NCBI GenBank assembly: GCA_964630785.1
Contig: CAZVZG010000002.1
Coordinates: forward strand, 1 to 64,000
Direction of reading: 5' to 3'
DNA length: 64,000 bases
Source: JADLCX01 sp964630785
Lineage (GTDB): Bacteria; Planctomycetota; Phycisphaerae; Phycisphaerales; UBA1924
In this document: positions 8,249 to 15,738 of the stretch, piece after piece
Layout: the number at the start of each line of letters is the position of its first letter
Numbering within the stretch: the first letter of the stretch is position 1
The notes under the pieces: model-generated
What the model was told of the DNA's origin: nothing
Database searches by the model: none
What the model saw: only the letters and a program-made list of their open reading frames with translations
Program-made: the position numbers and the translations under genes

Positions 8249-8845
8249 TCATCCCGTCATGCGCACTCGCCCCTGCGGGCATGCGCGCGTCGCATGCGAG
8301 TGCGCGTGTGTCCAGCCCGAGCCTGCACCCAGCACCATCGCCTCGGTGATCGCGCGGATGCGCGACACCTCGCTGCGCACGGTGTAGACGCTCACGCCGA
8401 GTTCGCCGGCCGCGTCGCGAAGGCTCATGCCCGCGATGATGCAGCGGCGGCCCACGCCGGCCCTGAGCGGCGGCCACGAGCCCGCGTGCGTCACGGCGAC
8501 GGCGAACACGGGCGAGGTCACACGCTTCACCAGCAGCGCGGCCTCCCGGCGCACGGCGCGCGAGGTGGACGCTCCGCCGCGCAGGCGGGCGATGGCCAGC
8601 GGGGGCACGCCCTCGCGGTAGATTGCTTCGAGCAGGGCCCGCTGGGGGTCGGGCAGGTGCGAGGCGAGGAGGAGCACGCGCTCGACGTTGGCCGCGCCTT
8701 CGGCCAGGCGGGCGGAGTGCCCTGCGTCGAGTGTTCGACTGGACCGCTTCCCCGGGGCGGCCGGGGCCCGCTGCCTGAGCACGAGCGGCGCGGCCCGAGT
8801 CGGTTCGACCTGATGTGCATGGCCCGTCGCGAGGTCTCCGACCAT
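8249..8845 (-). CDS. Two-HTH DNA-binding protein (sigma-70 region 4/LuxR-like)
   Basis: The protein is 198 residues from the ATG at 8845. Two helix-turn-helix-like stretches are visible: LPDPQRALLEAIYREG with the following APPL-type helix in the middle, and MSLRDAAGELGVSVYTVRSE near the C-terminus, which looks like the sigma region 4 or LuxR fold. No other domain is recognised. The frame also allows a GTG at 8935 and an ATG at 8863. I chose 8845 because GAGGGGG lies five bases before it. It is the first gene of the minus-strand cluster and is divergent from the LexA/CI-like gene. It may be the activator or small-terminase-like DNA-recognition component. The function is not known. Confidence 0.65.
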   Translation of the reverse strand: MVGDLATGHAHQVEPTRAAPLVLRQRAPAAPGKRSSRTLDAGHSARLAEGAANVERVLLLASHLPDPQRALLEAIYREGVPPLAIARLRGGASTSRAVRREAALLVKRVTSPVFAVAVTHAGSWPPLRAGVGRRCIIAGMSLRDAAGELGVSVYTVRSEVSRIRAITEAMVLGAGSGWTHAHSHATRACPQGRVRMTG

Positions 8846-8928
8846 GACGACCCCCTCGTGCATTGCCCGCCTCGCGGTCACACGCCTGGCGTGCGGGAGG
8901 ATTGGGCTTGACAAAACCCGATCAGTTG

Positions 8929-8948
8929 ACTTCACTACTCCGTGAAGT
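8929..8948. promoter_or_regulatory. Palindromic operator candidate ACTTCAC-N6-GTGAAGT
   Basis: A perfect 7+7 inverted repeat with a 6-base centre lies between the divergent HTH and LexA/CI-like genes. A further GTGAA half-site occurs at 8970. It sits just downstream of the predicted minus-strand -10 box, a position where a bound repressor would block the cluster. The neighbouring LexA/CI-like protein is the obvious candidate ligand. Confidence 0.6.
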
Positions 8949-8956
8949 GCGGGCGG

Positions 8957-8984
8957 AGTTTACTGGTTTGTGAACTCGTGTCAA
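8957..8984 (-). promoter_or_regulatory. Predicted sigma-70 promoter of the HTH-ATPase-GNAT-terL cluster
   Basis: Read on the minus strand, a consensus TTGACA (8984-8979) is followed after 16 bases by TAAACT (8962-8957). Transcription would start near 8950, at the edge of the palindrome. The local AT content is higher than in the flanking genes. Confidence 0.5.
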
Positions 8985-9014
8985 GTGATTGTTTGGGTTG
9001 TGGATGGGTTGTGT

Positions 9015-9983
9015 ATGAGCAACGTTCAGATCAGGTCGGATATCGCTAACTCGTTGATAAAGCCGCGCTTAGGCGATGAGCCATCGCCCGTCGTGGAGCT
9101 TGGACCGACCCTGCGCGCCCGGCGAGCGGCGCTCGGTCTCACGCTCCAGCACGTCGCGACGGGCGCCGGGTGCGCCAAGAGCTATCTCTCCATGATCGAG
9201 AGCGGCGTCCGCACGTCGCCGCCGAGCGAGGAGCTGTTGGCCCGGCTGGAGAGCGTGCTCGAACTGCCCGCGGGCGGGCTGCTGAGCATCGCGCACTGGC
9301 ACAACACGCCCGCGCCCGTGCGCCGGCGGGTGCAGGCGTTGGAAGGCACCCGGCGAGCGGCCGTCGCGCAACTCCGCGAACTGCTCGGGCGCGGCGTCTC
9401 GCGGGAGGGCGGGCTCGTCGCCAAGCGCACGCCCGGCATGGTGCTCGACGAACTCTGGCGGACAGGTCGATTGCAATCGCTGGTCGATCGGCTCGACGCG
9501 CCGGACGGGCACGCGGCGGCCAACGTGCGTGCGCTGCCGCTCGGCGCGGGCGCGGAGATCCCGCTGATCAACTCGGTGGCCGCGGGGTACCCGCGCGACT
9601 TCACCGATCTGGGCTACCCGGCGCGCACGGCGGACAGTTACGTGCGATCCCCGGACGTGGCCGACCCGGACGCGTTCGCGTGCCGCGTGGTCGGCGACAG
9701 CATGACGCCGGAGTACCGCGAGGGCGACATCGTGATCTTCAGCCCGGCGCGAGACGTCAAGAGCGGCATGGACTGCTTCGTTCGCCTGGAGCCCGACCAC
9801 GAGTCGACGTTCAAGCGGGTCTTCTTCGAGGCGATCGCGGACGCGCCGGCGGCTTCTCGCGTTCCGGAACCTTCGCACCTGCGGCTCCAGCCGCTGAACC
9901 CCAACTACCCGGCCCGCACGGTGGCGCGCGAGCAGATCGCGGGGCTGTACGCGGCGGTGAGCGTGACGAGGCGGTTGGGGTAG
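9015..9983 (+). CDS. LexA/CI-like repressor: HTH plus S24 peptidase
   Basis: The 322-residue protein starts with a lambda-repressor type HTH (about 31-65; LRARRAALGLTL, then the recognition helix CAKSYLSMIESG). A C-terminal S24 domain has the nucleophile Ser229 (VVGDSM) and general base Lys267 (TFKRV). Ahead of it is Ala190-Gly191 in SVAAGYPR, which mirrors the LexA cleavage site, and the spacings (39 and 38 residues) are close to LexA's (35 and 37). So self-cleavage in response to DNA damage is plausible. A GTG start at 8970 would add 15 residues. I prefer the ATG at 9015. It is divergent from the TerL cluster and probably represses it through the palindrome at 8929-8948. Confidence 0.85.
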   Translation: MSNVQIRSDIANSLIKPRLGDEPSPVVELGPTLRARRAALGLTLQHVATGAGCAKSYLSMIESGVRTSPPSEELLARLESVLELPAGGLLSIAHWHNTPAPVRRRVQALEGTRRAAVAQLRELLGRGVSREGGLVAKRTPGMVLDELWRTGRLQSLVDRLDAPDGHAAANVRALPLGAGAEIPLINSVAAGYPRDFTDLGYPARTADSYVRSPDVADPDAFACRVVGDSMTPEYREGDIVIFSPARDVKSGMDCFVRLEPDHESTFKRVFFEAIADAPAASRVPEPSHLRLQPLNPNYPARTVAREQIAGLYAAVSVTRRLG

Positions 9984-10099
9984 GGCTTCCCCCATCCCTC
10001 CTTTTCCTCCGTCCCCTCACTCCTCCCCCGTGTCGTTCCGCGAGATTGCCCGCTCACCGATTCGCTCAACGCCCGCCCGCTCCGCCGGTAGAGTCGGTC

Positions 10100-10567
10100 A
10101 TGCCCAGCGACCCGCGATCGCGCCATTGCCCGCTTCGATGGCCGCTGCGACTGTTCCTCGTCGGCGCGGCCGTGTGTGCCGTCCTGCTGCTGGTCTCGCT
10201 GCGCAAGGCCGTGGTCATCGGGCTCTCCGGCTACGGCGTGCTCCTCACCGATGGCGGCGTGTGGGTCATGCACCGCGGCGACTTTGAGTATCGCGAGTGG
10301 GCCACCACCGACACCGAGGGGCGGCTGGAGTGGTGGCCGCCGTACGCGTTCACGCGAACGTATTGGCGAGCCTCCCCGGCGTGGGCCTTTGACGTGCGTC
10401 TCTGGTTCCTCGGTGCGGTGTGTCTCGCCGGCGCGGGCGTCTGTGTGCTTGGGCCGCGGATCGCCGCCGCCCGGCGACGGCGGGCCGGACGCTGCGCGAC
10501 GTGCGGGTTTGACCTCTCGGCCACGCCCGCGCCGGCCCCGTGCCCCGAGTGCGGTTGCACGCGATAG
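10100..10567 (+). CDS. Small membrane protein with C-terminal zinc ribbon
   Basis: A 155-residue protein with one hydrophobic helix near the N-terminus (LFLVGAAVCAVLLLVS), a middle soluble region rich in Trp, a second hydrophobic helix (WFLGAVCLAGAGVCVLG), a basic turn and a C-terminal CATCGFDL-CPECG zinc ribbon. This layout, ending in a zinc ribbon of the CxxCGYDL type, is widespread in planctomycetes and has no assigned function. It stands alone after the repressor gene and is separated by 37 bp from the DUF2071 gene downstream. Confidence 0.75.
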   Translation: MPSDPRSRHCPLRWPLRLFLVGAAVCAVLLLVSLRKAVVIGLSGYGVLLTDGGVWVMHRGDFEYREWATTDTEGRLEWWPPYAFTRTYWRASPAWAFDVRLWFLGAVCLAGAGVCVLGPRIAAARRRRAGRCATCGFDLSATPAPAPCPECGCTR

Positions 10568-10604
10568 CCGCCCGTTCCGGGCGTGGTTCCGGTACGCTCT
10601 CGCG

Positions 10605-11513
10605 ATGCCTCGCCCCTTCCTGACCGCCCGGTGGGCGAACCTGGCGATCGTGTCGTACGCCGTGCCACCGGCGATGCTGAAGCCGTACCTGCCGGTCGCG
10701 CCCGAGGGCTCGACGCTGGAGGTCGATACGCGGGAGGACCCGGGCTCGCGATCGCCCAGCGCGTTTGTGTCGCTAGTCGCGTTCGAGTTCCTGCGATGCC
10801 GCGTGATGGGCGTGCCGTGGCCGGGGCACACGGACTTCGCCGAGATCAATCTGCGGTTCTATGTGCGGGCCGGCGGGCCGAGCTCGGCGCGAGATGTTCG
10901 CACGTCGGCCCCCTCACGACCCGCTTCCCCTCTCCCCTCTTCCGCCGACCGACGCGGCGTGGTCTTCATCCGCGAGTTTGTTCCTAAGCCGCTCATCGCG
11001 TGGGCCGCGAAGAGGTTCTATAACGAGCCTTACATGGCCGCGCCTGTTACTTCGCGGATCACGCAGGACACCCGCACCATCACCGCCGAATATTCGCTGA
11101 CGCACTCCCCCTCCCAGAGGGAGGGGGCCGGGGGGAGGGTGCAACCCGCACTCGCCGCCCCCTCGATTCACACGCTCCGCATCACCGGGCGCAAGCCCGT
11201 GGTGCGCCCCGGACCCGGGACGGTCGAGCATTGGTTCAAGGAGCACAGTTGGGGCTTTGGCATGCGCCCCGCGCCCGCGGGCAAGCCCGGCGCGCCCGCA
11301 CGCCCGCTCGTCTATGAAGTGATCCATCCCACCTGGGGCGTGTACCCTGTGGAATCGCTGGACGTCCGCTTCGATTTCGCGAGCGTGTACGGGCCGGACT
11401 GGGGATTTCTGTCGGGGAGCAAGCCGTCGAGCGTGGTGTTCGCGGCGGGGAGCGAGGTGGCGGTGTTCCCGCCGCGCGCGGGGGTGGGGGTGAGGTGGGG
11501 GGTGAAGAGGTAG
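10605..11513 (+). CDS. DUF2071 family protein carrying an in-frame dispersed repeat
   Basis: This 302-residue protein has the DUF2071 pattern from its N-terminus: FLTARWANLAIVSYAVPP, a VSLVAFEF strand, the EINLRFYVR strand, GVVFIREFVP, and the final strand with a gly-rich SxVVFAAGS. DUF2071 proteins are acetoacetate-decarboxylase-like barrels of unknown role. Two low-complexity insertions break the family pattern. One (residues about 95-120) is Ser-Pro rich. The other (about 167-180) is encoded by a copy of the 31-base dispersed repeat seen also at 14,211 and 42,705, and it keeps the frame open. I cannot tell whether the protein still folds. Confidence 0.8.
   Translation: MPRPFLTARWANLAIVSYAVPPAMLKPYLPVAPEGSTLEVDTREDPGSRSPSAFVSLVAFEFLRCRVMGVPWPGHTDFAEINLRFYVRAGGPSSARDVRTSAPSRPASPLPSSADRRGVVFIREFVPKPLIAWAAKRFYNEPYMAAPVTSRITQDTRTITAEYSLTHSPSQREGAGGRVQPALAAPSIHTLRITGRKPVVRPGPGTVEHWFKEHSWGFGMRPAPAGKPGAPARPLVYEVIHPTWGVYPVESLDVRFDFASVYGPDWGFLSGSKPSSVVFAAGSEVAVFPPRAGVGVRWGVKR
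11106..11139 (+). repeat. Dispersed palindromic repeat, copy 1 (inside DUF2071 gene)
   Basis: The repeat core is CCCTCCCAGAGGGAGGGG followed by GCCGGGGGGAGGG. The first half can pair as a hairpin with a CAGA loop. The same 31-base core appears at about 14,211-14,253 in reverse orientation and at about 42,705-42,737. This copy lies inside a coding sequence and does not shift the frame. Confidence 0.9.
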
Positions 11514-12029
11514 GGGGATCGCGAGAAAGAAAAAAGCCGCAGGCCGCGGGTTACGCGGGCTCTGCCGAAAACATACGATGACAGGCGATTCCCTACACCT
11601 TGATGGCGTGGGTGAGGACGCGGATGTTTGTGGACGCGGCGTTGGACGGGCTGGGCGGGCCGCGGAGCGCGGGGATGCTGGCCCGGCTGGACGCGGCCAC
11701 GCCGGCTATTCCGCCTGACGGATGGCCCGACAATCCCATCGCCTGACGGATCACCCGCCCCCTCCCCCCTCCGCCACCTCGATCCACGCGCCCCAACCCT
11801 CCCCCGCTCACCCGCGTATAGAAATAGACCAAGCACCAAGGACCATCCACCACCGCCCGAAAGAGTGGATGGGCGGCCGCCAGGCCCCATCCCGACCCCC
11901 GCCCCCACCCCCCAATTTGAACCCCCTCCGCCGATCCGTTACCCTCCCCGGCCCTGCCCCGGTATCCGCGGCGTGGCGGCCGCCTTTGCGGGTGTGCCGA
12001 TCCGCCGCCCTTTGGTTCGGAGTCCTGCC
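11514..12029. other. 516-bp gap with possible terminator and small reading frames
   Basis: Near 11,528-11,570 is an imperfect hairpin built of CCGC and GCGG blocks next to A6, which on the minus strand would end in T6 and look like an intrinsic terminator. A frame from 11,603 to 11,746 on the plus strand encodes 47 residues, and a minus-strand frame ending at 11,593 is also open. Neither has a ribosome site or a recognisable domain. The rest (11,750-12,000) is C-rich and looks noncoding. Confidence 0.5.
11603..11746 (+). CDS. Possible 47-residue small protein, unrecognised
   Basis: The frame starts at an ATG, has G or C at almost every third position and ends in PPDGWPDNPIA. No ribosome site precedes the start and nothing in it is recognised. 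A minus-strand frame covers the same bases with the same third-position bias, so coding cannot be decided by composition. Listed as doubtful. Confidence 0.2.
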   Translation: MAWVRTRMFVDAALDGLGGPRSAGMLARLDAATPAIPPDGWPDNPIA

Positions 12030-12890
12030 ATGGCCAAGATGTTCTATTCGATCGACGAAGCCGCCGAGAAGCTCGGCAAGTCCGCGGACGAGGTTCGCGG
12101 GCTGGTGACCAGCGGGCAGCTTCAGGAGTTTCGTGATCGCGACCGGCTGATGTTCAAGCGTGAGCAGGTCGATCTGCTCGCGGGCGACGACGCGTCGGCC
12201 AGCGCGAGCGGGTTCAACCTGGCCGACAGCAAGGGCGGCTCGGGGCTGAGCCTCTCGCTGGAGGACTCGGGGCCGATCGGGCTCGCGCCCGATCCCAAAG
12301 GAGGCAAGTCCGGCTCCGGCGAGATCACGATCGACGACACCAAGGAACGCTCGGGCATCTCGATCTTCGACACCGAGAGCACCGACGAGGGCGACGCGAA
12401 CGCCGTGACGCGCATCACCGAGGCGACGCAGCCCGAGTTGAGCCTGGAGTCGGTCGGGTCGGGCTCGGGCCTGCTCGACCTGACGCGAGAGGGCGACGAC
12501 ACGAGCCTCGGGGCCGACCTGCTGGAGGACGTGTACAAGGGCGACGAGGAGGGCGGCGGGGCGGACACGCAGGGCGCGAGCGGGCTGTTCGAGCCAACGT
12601 CGGCCGCGTCGGATGTTTCGGCGGGGGCGGGGGCGATGGCGGGGGCCGGGATGCTGGTGGCCGCGGAGCCGTACGACGGCGCGGGCTCGGGCCTGGCGGG
12701 CGGGGCGGCGCTGGCCGCGGTGCTGATCTGTGCGTTCACGCTGGTGGCGGTGATCGTCGGCATGGCGACGGGCTCGGCCAACGCGATCGTGTCGCTGGTG
12801 TCGGGCAACGCGATGATGTGGCTGGGCATCGGTGCGGCGGTGGTGGTGCTGTGCTCGGTGGTGGGGTGGGTGATCGGGAAGCGGGGGTAG
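12030..12890 (+). CDS. HTH (excisionase-like) membrane protein with acidic linker
   Basis: The 286-residue protein begins with a MerR/excisionase-type HTH (MFYSIDEAAEKLGKSADEVRGLVTSGQLQEFRDRDRLMFKREQV split over residues 4-47). A long acidic, Ser-Gly-rich linker follows (about 55-200). Two hydrophobic helices end the protein (about 218-245 and 255-282). Proteins with an N-terminal HTH of this type and C-terminal membrane helices are common hypothetical proteins in planctomycetes. The HTH-like part may bind protein or DNA at the membrane. No operon partner is obvious, as UbiA starts 175 bp later. Confidence 0.7.
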   Translation: MAKMFYSIDEAAEKLGKSADEVRGLVTSGQLQEFRDRDRLMFKREQVDLLAGDDASASASGFNLADSKGGSGLSLSLEDSGPIGLAPDPKGGKSGSGEITIDDTKERSGISIFDTESTDEGDANAVTRITEATQPELSLESVGSGSGLLDLTREGDDTSLGADLLEDVYKGDEEGGGADTQGASGLFEPTSAASDVSAGAGAMAGAGMLVAAEPYDGAGSGLAGGAALAAVLICAFTLVAVIVGMATGSANAIVSLVSGNAMMWLGIGAAVVVLCSVVGWVIGKRG

Positions 12891-13065
12891 TGGGGCGGGG
12901 GGAGGGTTCGTGGCCGGGGTTGCGGTGGCCGCACCGAACCTCTGCTTGCGCAGAGGGCTCTCTGTGGTTTCAGCGTGGCGGCGGGTCGGCCGATAATCTG
13001 CGAGCTTGTCCACGCCCGGCGCGACAACCCCGGCCCCTTCGATTCCGGCGCCTTCGATCAGCGCG

Positions 13066-13986
13066 ATGATCCGCCTGGCCCGGCCCATGCAGTGGGTCAA
13101 GGGCGGGTTTGTTCTGCTTGGGGCGCTGTACAGCCAGAGGCTGTTCACGGTCGAGGGGGCGGAGGGCGCGCTGGCGGCGTTTCTGGCGTTCGGGTTCGCG
13201 TCGAGCGCGTGCTACGTGCTCAACGACGTGCGAGACGCCGAGGCCGATCGGGCGCACCCGCGGAAGCGGTTGCGGCCGGTCGCGTCGGGTGCGGTCTCGC
13301 CGGCGCGGGCGCGGGCGCTGGGCGCGGTGCTGGCGGTGCTCGCGATCGGCGCGGCGGTGTTGACGCCGGTCCGGCCCGACCCCGGCGTTCCGGCGGCGGA
13401 GTGGGCCAACCTGCTCGTGCTGGCGGGCGTCGGGCTGTACATCCTCAACACGCTGGCGTATACGCGCTGGCTCAAGCACGCGCCGGTTGCCGACGTGGTT
13501 TCGCTGGCACTGGGCTTTGTGCTCCGCGTGCTGGGCGGGTGCGCGGCCGTGGCCGTCGAGCCCTCGACGTGGTTGCTCAACTGCACGTTCTTTCTGGCGA
13601 TGTTCCTGGCCCTGGGCAAGCGGCTGGGCGAGCGGCGGGCGTTCGGCGATGGGGACGGGGGCGTCGAGGCCGCGGCGGCGGCACGCGGGGTGCAGGCGCG
13701 GTACACCACCGACCTGCTGCGGATGGGCACGGTGGTGACGGCGGTCGCGACGCTGCTGACGTACGCGGGGTACGTTCAGGATCAGGCCGCGCGGTATACG
13801 TGGGGGCTGAACCTGCTGTGGCTGACGATCCTGCCGGCGACGTACGGGCTGCTGCGGTGCATGTTGATGGTCGATCGCGGCGTGTACGACGACCCGACGG
13901 AGCTGGCGACGCGCGACCGGCCGTTCCAGGCGTCGATCGTGGTGTTCGGCGCGGTCACGGTCGGGCTGATGGTGGGGTTTCACTGA
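13066..13986 (+). CDS. Decaprenyl-phosphate phosphoribosyltransferase-like UbiA prenyltransferase
   Basis: A 306-residue polytopic membrane protein. The first Asp-rich motif NDVRDAEADRAHPRKRLRP starts at N53 and has the HPxKRxRP ending typical of 5-phosphoribosyl-1-pyrophosphate:decaprenyl-phosphate transferases rather than quinone-type UbiA. Such enzymes make the polyprenyl-phosphoribose precursor of decaprenyl-phospho-arabinose or ribose sugars. Several hydrophobic helices follow. A TTG at 13,006 would add a 20-residue Pro-Ser-rich extension. I chose the ATG at 13,066, which gives the family's usual length. No epimerase partner is adjacent. Assignment is by motif. Confidence 0.82.
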   Translation: MIRLARPMQWVKGGFVLLGALYSQRLFTVEGAEGALAAFLAFGFASSACYVLNDVRDAEADRAHPRKRLRPVASGAVSPARARALGAVLAVLAIGAAVLTPVRPDPGVPAAEWANLLVLAGVGLYILNTLAYTRWLKHAPVADVVSLALGFVLRVLGGCAAVAVEPSTWLLNCTFFLAMFLALGKRLGERRAFGDGDGGVEAAAAARGVQARYTTDLLRMGTVVTAVATLLTYAGYVQDQAARYTWGLNLLWLTILPATYGLLRCMLMVDRGVYDDPTELATRDRPFQASIVVFGAVTVGLMVGFH

Positions 13987-14210
13987 TCGTGCGAGTGAGC
14001 GGCGCGGGCGCGGGTGAGATGCTCTTCGAGGCTGGGCGAAGCGGAGCAAAGGGCCTGCTTGGCTGTGCACTGCGTGAGCGATTGGCTTCGGCGTCGCGAA
14101 GTGTCAATCTCGGCGTGGTGGATGGGTTTGCGGCGCGTCGAAAGCGCCTGAAGAACAGGTGCTTGTCAGAATCTGGAAACTGACAACTGATGGCGAACAG
14201 GGATGGCCGG

Positions 14211-14253
14211 GCTTCGTCGGCCCTCCCCCCGGCCCCCTCCCTCTGGGAGGGGA
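14211..14253 (-). repeat. Dispersed palindromic repeat, copy 2 (reverse orientation)
   Basis: The reverse complement of the 31-base core found at 11,106 and 42,705 lies between the convergent ends of the UbiA and threonine dehydrogenase genes. The palindromic half CCCTCCCTCTGGGAGGG could act as a terminator for one or both genes. Confidence 0.88.
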
Positions 14254-14264
14254 AGGATGGGGGG

Positions 14265-15299
14265 TCAGGCGATGTTCATCACGATCTTGATGCCCTCTCC
14301 GCTCTGCATGAGCGCGAAGCCCTTGGCGAAGTCTTCGAGGGGGATCTGGTGGGTGATGATCTCTTCGAGTTCGAGGCGGCCGGAGAGGAGAAGCGACTCC
14401 ATCTGGTACCAGGTCTCGAACATGCGCCGGCCGTTGACGCCCAGCACCGTCGCGCCCTTGAAGATGACGTGGCTGGCCAGATCGAAGGAGATCGGGCGGC
14501 TGGGGATACCCAGCAGGGCGGCGACGCCGCCGGGGCGCAGGGCCTTGAAGCCGTCGTCGATCGCGCCGGGGTGGCCGGACATTTCGAGCAGGACGTCCGG
14601 GCCGTCGCCGCGGCACTGGCGGCGGATGTCGTTGATCCAGTTGGGGTCGGTGGCGCGGTAGGCCTCGACGGCGCCGAGTTTTTTGGCCAGGGCGAGGCGG
14701 CGCGTGTCGACGTCGGTGACGAAGATGCGGCTGGCGCCCGCAGCCTTGGCCACGGTGACAGCCATGAGCCCGATGATGCCGACGCCGGTGATGAGCACGG
14801 TGCGAGCGCTGACCCCGGCGGTCATGACGGTGTGCACGGCGTTGCCGAGCGGGTCGAGCACGGCCGCGACGTGGTCGGGGATGCTGGCGTGCACGGGCCA
14901 GACGTTCTCTTCGGGGACGACGACGTACTCGGCGAAGCAGCCGTCGCGGTCGATGCCGAGGATCTTGGTGTCGCGGGCGATGTGGGCGTTGCCGGTGCGG
15001 CTGTTGTAATCGAGGCCGGCGGTGATGTGGCCCTCGGCACTGACGCGCAGGCCGGGCTGGTAGCGGGTGACCGCGCTGCCGACCTTCTCGATGACGCCGA
15101 CGAACTCGTGCCCGGTGACGATGCCGACGGGGATGCGTGCCGCGGCCCAGGCGTCCCACTCCCAGATGTGGCGGTCGGTGCCGCAGATGCCGGCCTTGAT
15201 GACGCGGATGAGCACGTCGCGAGGGCCGGGCGTGGGGATGGGTCGGTGTGCGTCGAACTCCAGGCCGGGGCCGGCGTGATGCTTAAAGAGGCAGCGCAT
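14265..15299 (-). CDS. tdh: L-threonine 3-dehydrogenase-like zinc enzyme, structural zinc site lost
   Basis: The 344-residue protein aligns end to end with Tdh: catalytic zinc ligands C39 (ICGTDRH), H64 and E65 (GHEF), the coenzyme-binding GVGIIGLMA segment, and the family C-terminal pattern MFETWYQMESLLLSGR with IITH. Tdh oxidises L-threonine to 2-amino-3-oxobutyrate with NAD. The four cysteines of the structural zinc lobe are replaced (A94, D97, S100, A108) although the rest of that segment is kept. No kbl gene adjoins, so the pathway is not proven and another polyol or amino-alcohol substrate is possible. The ATG at 15,299 fits the family N-terminus. Confidence 0.85.
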   Translation of the reverse strand: MRCLFKHHAGPGLEFDAHRPIPTPGPRDVLIRVIKAGICGTDRHIWEWDAWAAARIPVGIVTGHEFVGVIEKVGSAVTRYQPGLRVSAEGHITAGLDYNSRTGNAHIARDTKILGIDRDGCFAEYVVVPEENVWPVHASIPDHVAAVLDPLGNAVHTVMTAGVSARTVLITGVGIIGLMAVTVAKAAGASRIFVTDVDTRRLALAKKLGAVEAYRATDPNWINDIRRQCRGDGPDVLLEMSGHPGAIDDGFKALRPGGVAALLGIPSRPISFDLASHVIFKGATVLGVNGRRMFETWYQMESLLLSGRLELEEIITHQIPLEDFAKGFALMQSGEGIKIVMNIA

Positions 15300-15738
15300 G
15301 GTGGGGGTGGTGGGCTTGGCCGTTGTCTCGCGGGCCTGAGCGGGAGCGGATGTGGGAGGCATGGAGAATGATAGGGAACAGGAGCGAACGGTTGTCTCGG
15401 TGGGACGGGCCGAGAACCTGCATCGAACGGAGCCGCAACCGGGGCGTGCGCGGGGCGATACAACTGCATTGTCCGCGGGGCGGTCGGGAGTTCGGGGGCG
15501 GCGGGGGTCGTCCGTTGGAGCGGGATTGGATTGGGGGCTGGGTTTGGGGGGGCGGTGGCGGAAGGTCTCGCACGCCGTTGACGACCGGCGGGGCGGGACG
15601 GCCGAGAACGAGGATGCCGGCGATGGTCGCCGGCGGCAGGGCCGACCGGGCCGGATAGTCCCGGGCGGTTGTTCGGAGTATGTCAAGGCGCTCCCCCGCG
15701 TCGGGTGGGGCTCGATCGACCGATAGACTTACCTTCGC
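15300..15738. other. 439-bp divergent gap, tdh/gspF
   Basis: Open frames run through it on several strands, but none has a ribosome site, bias or recognisable motif. It should hold the two divergent promoters. I see no strong -35/-10 pair. Confidence 0.6.

Noticed and set aside
5132..9983. Ordinary prophage
   Set aside because: TerL and a repressor are present but no integrase, portal, capsid, tail, lysis or attachment site can be seen.
11593..11853. 86-residue minus-strand frame ending beside a T6 hairpin
   Set aside because: No ribosome site or recognised domain. Its bias cannot be told apart from the plus-strand frame. Only the hairpin is worth keeping.
14190..15371. 393-residue plus-strand frame over tdh
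   Set aside because: It is the complement of tdh and its composition is Asp/Ala/Gly repeats without a motif.
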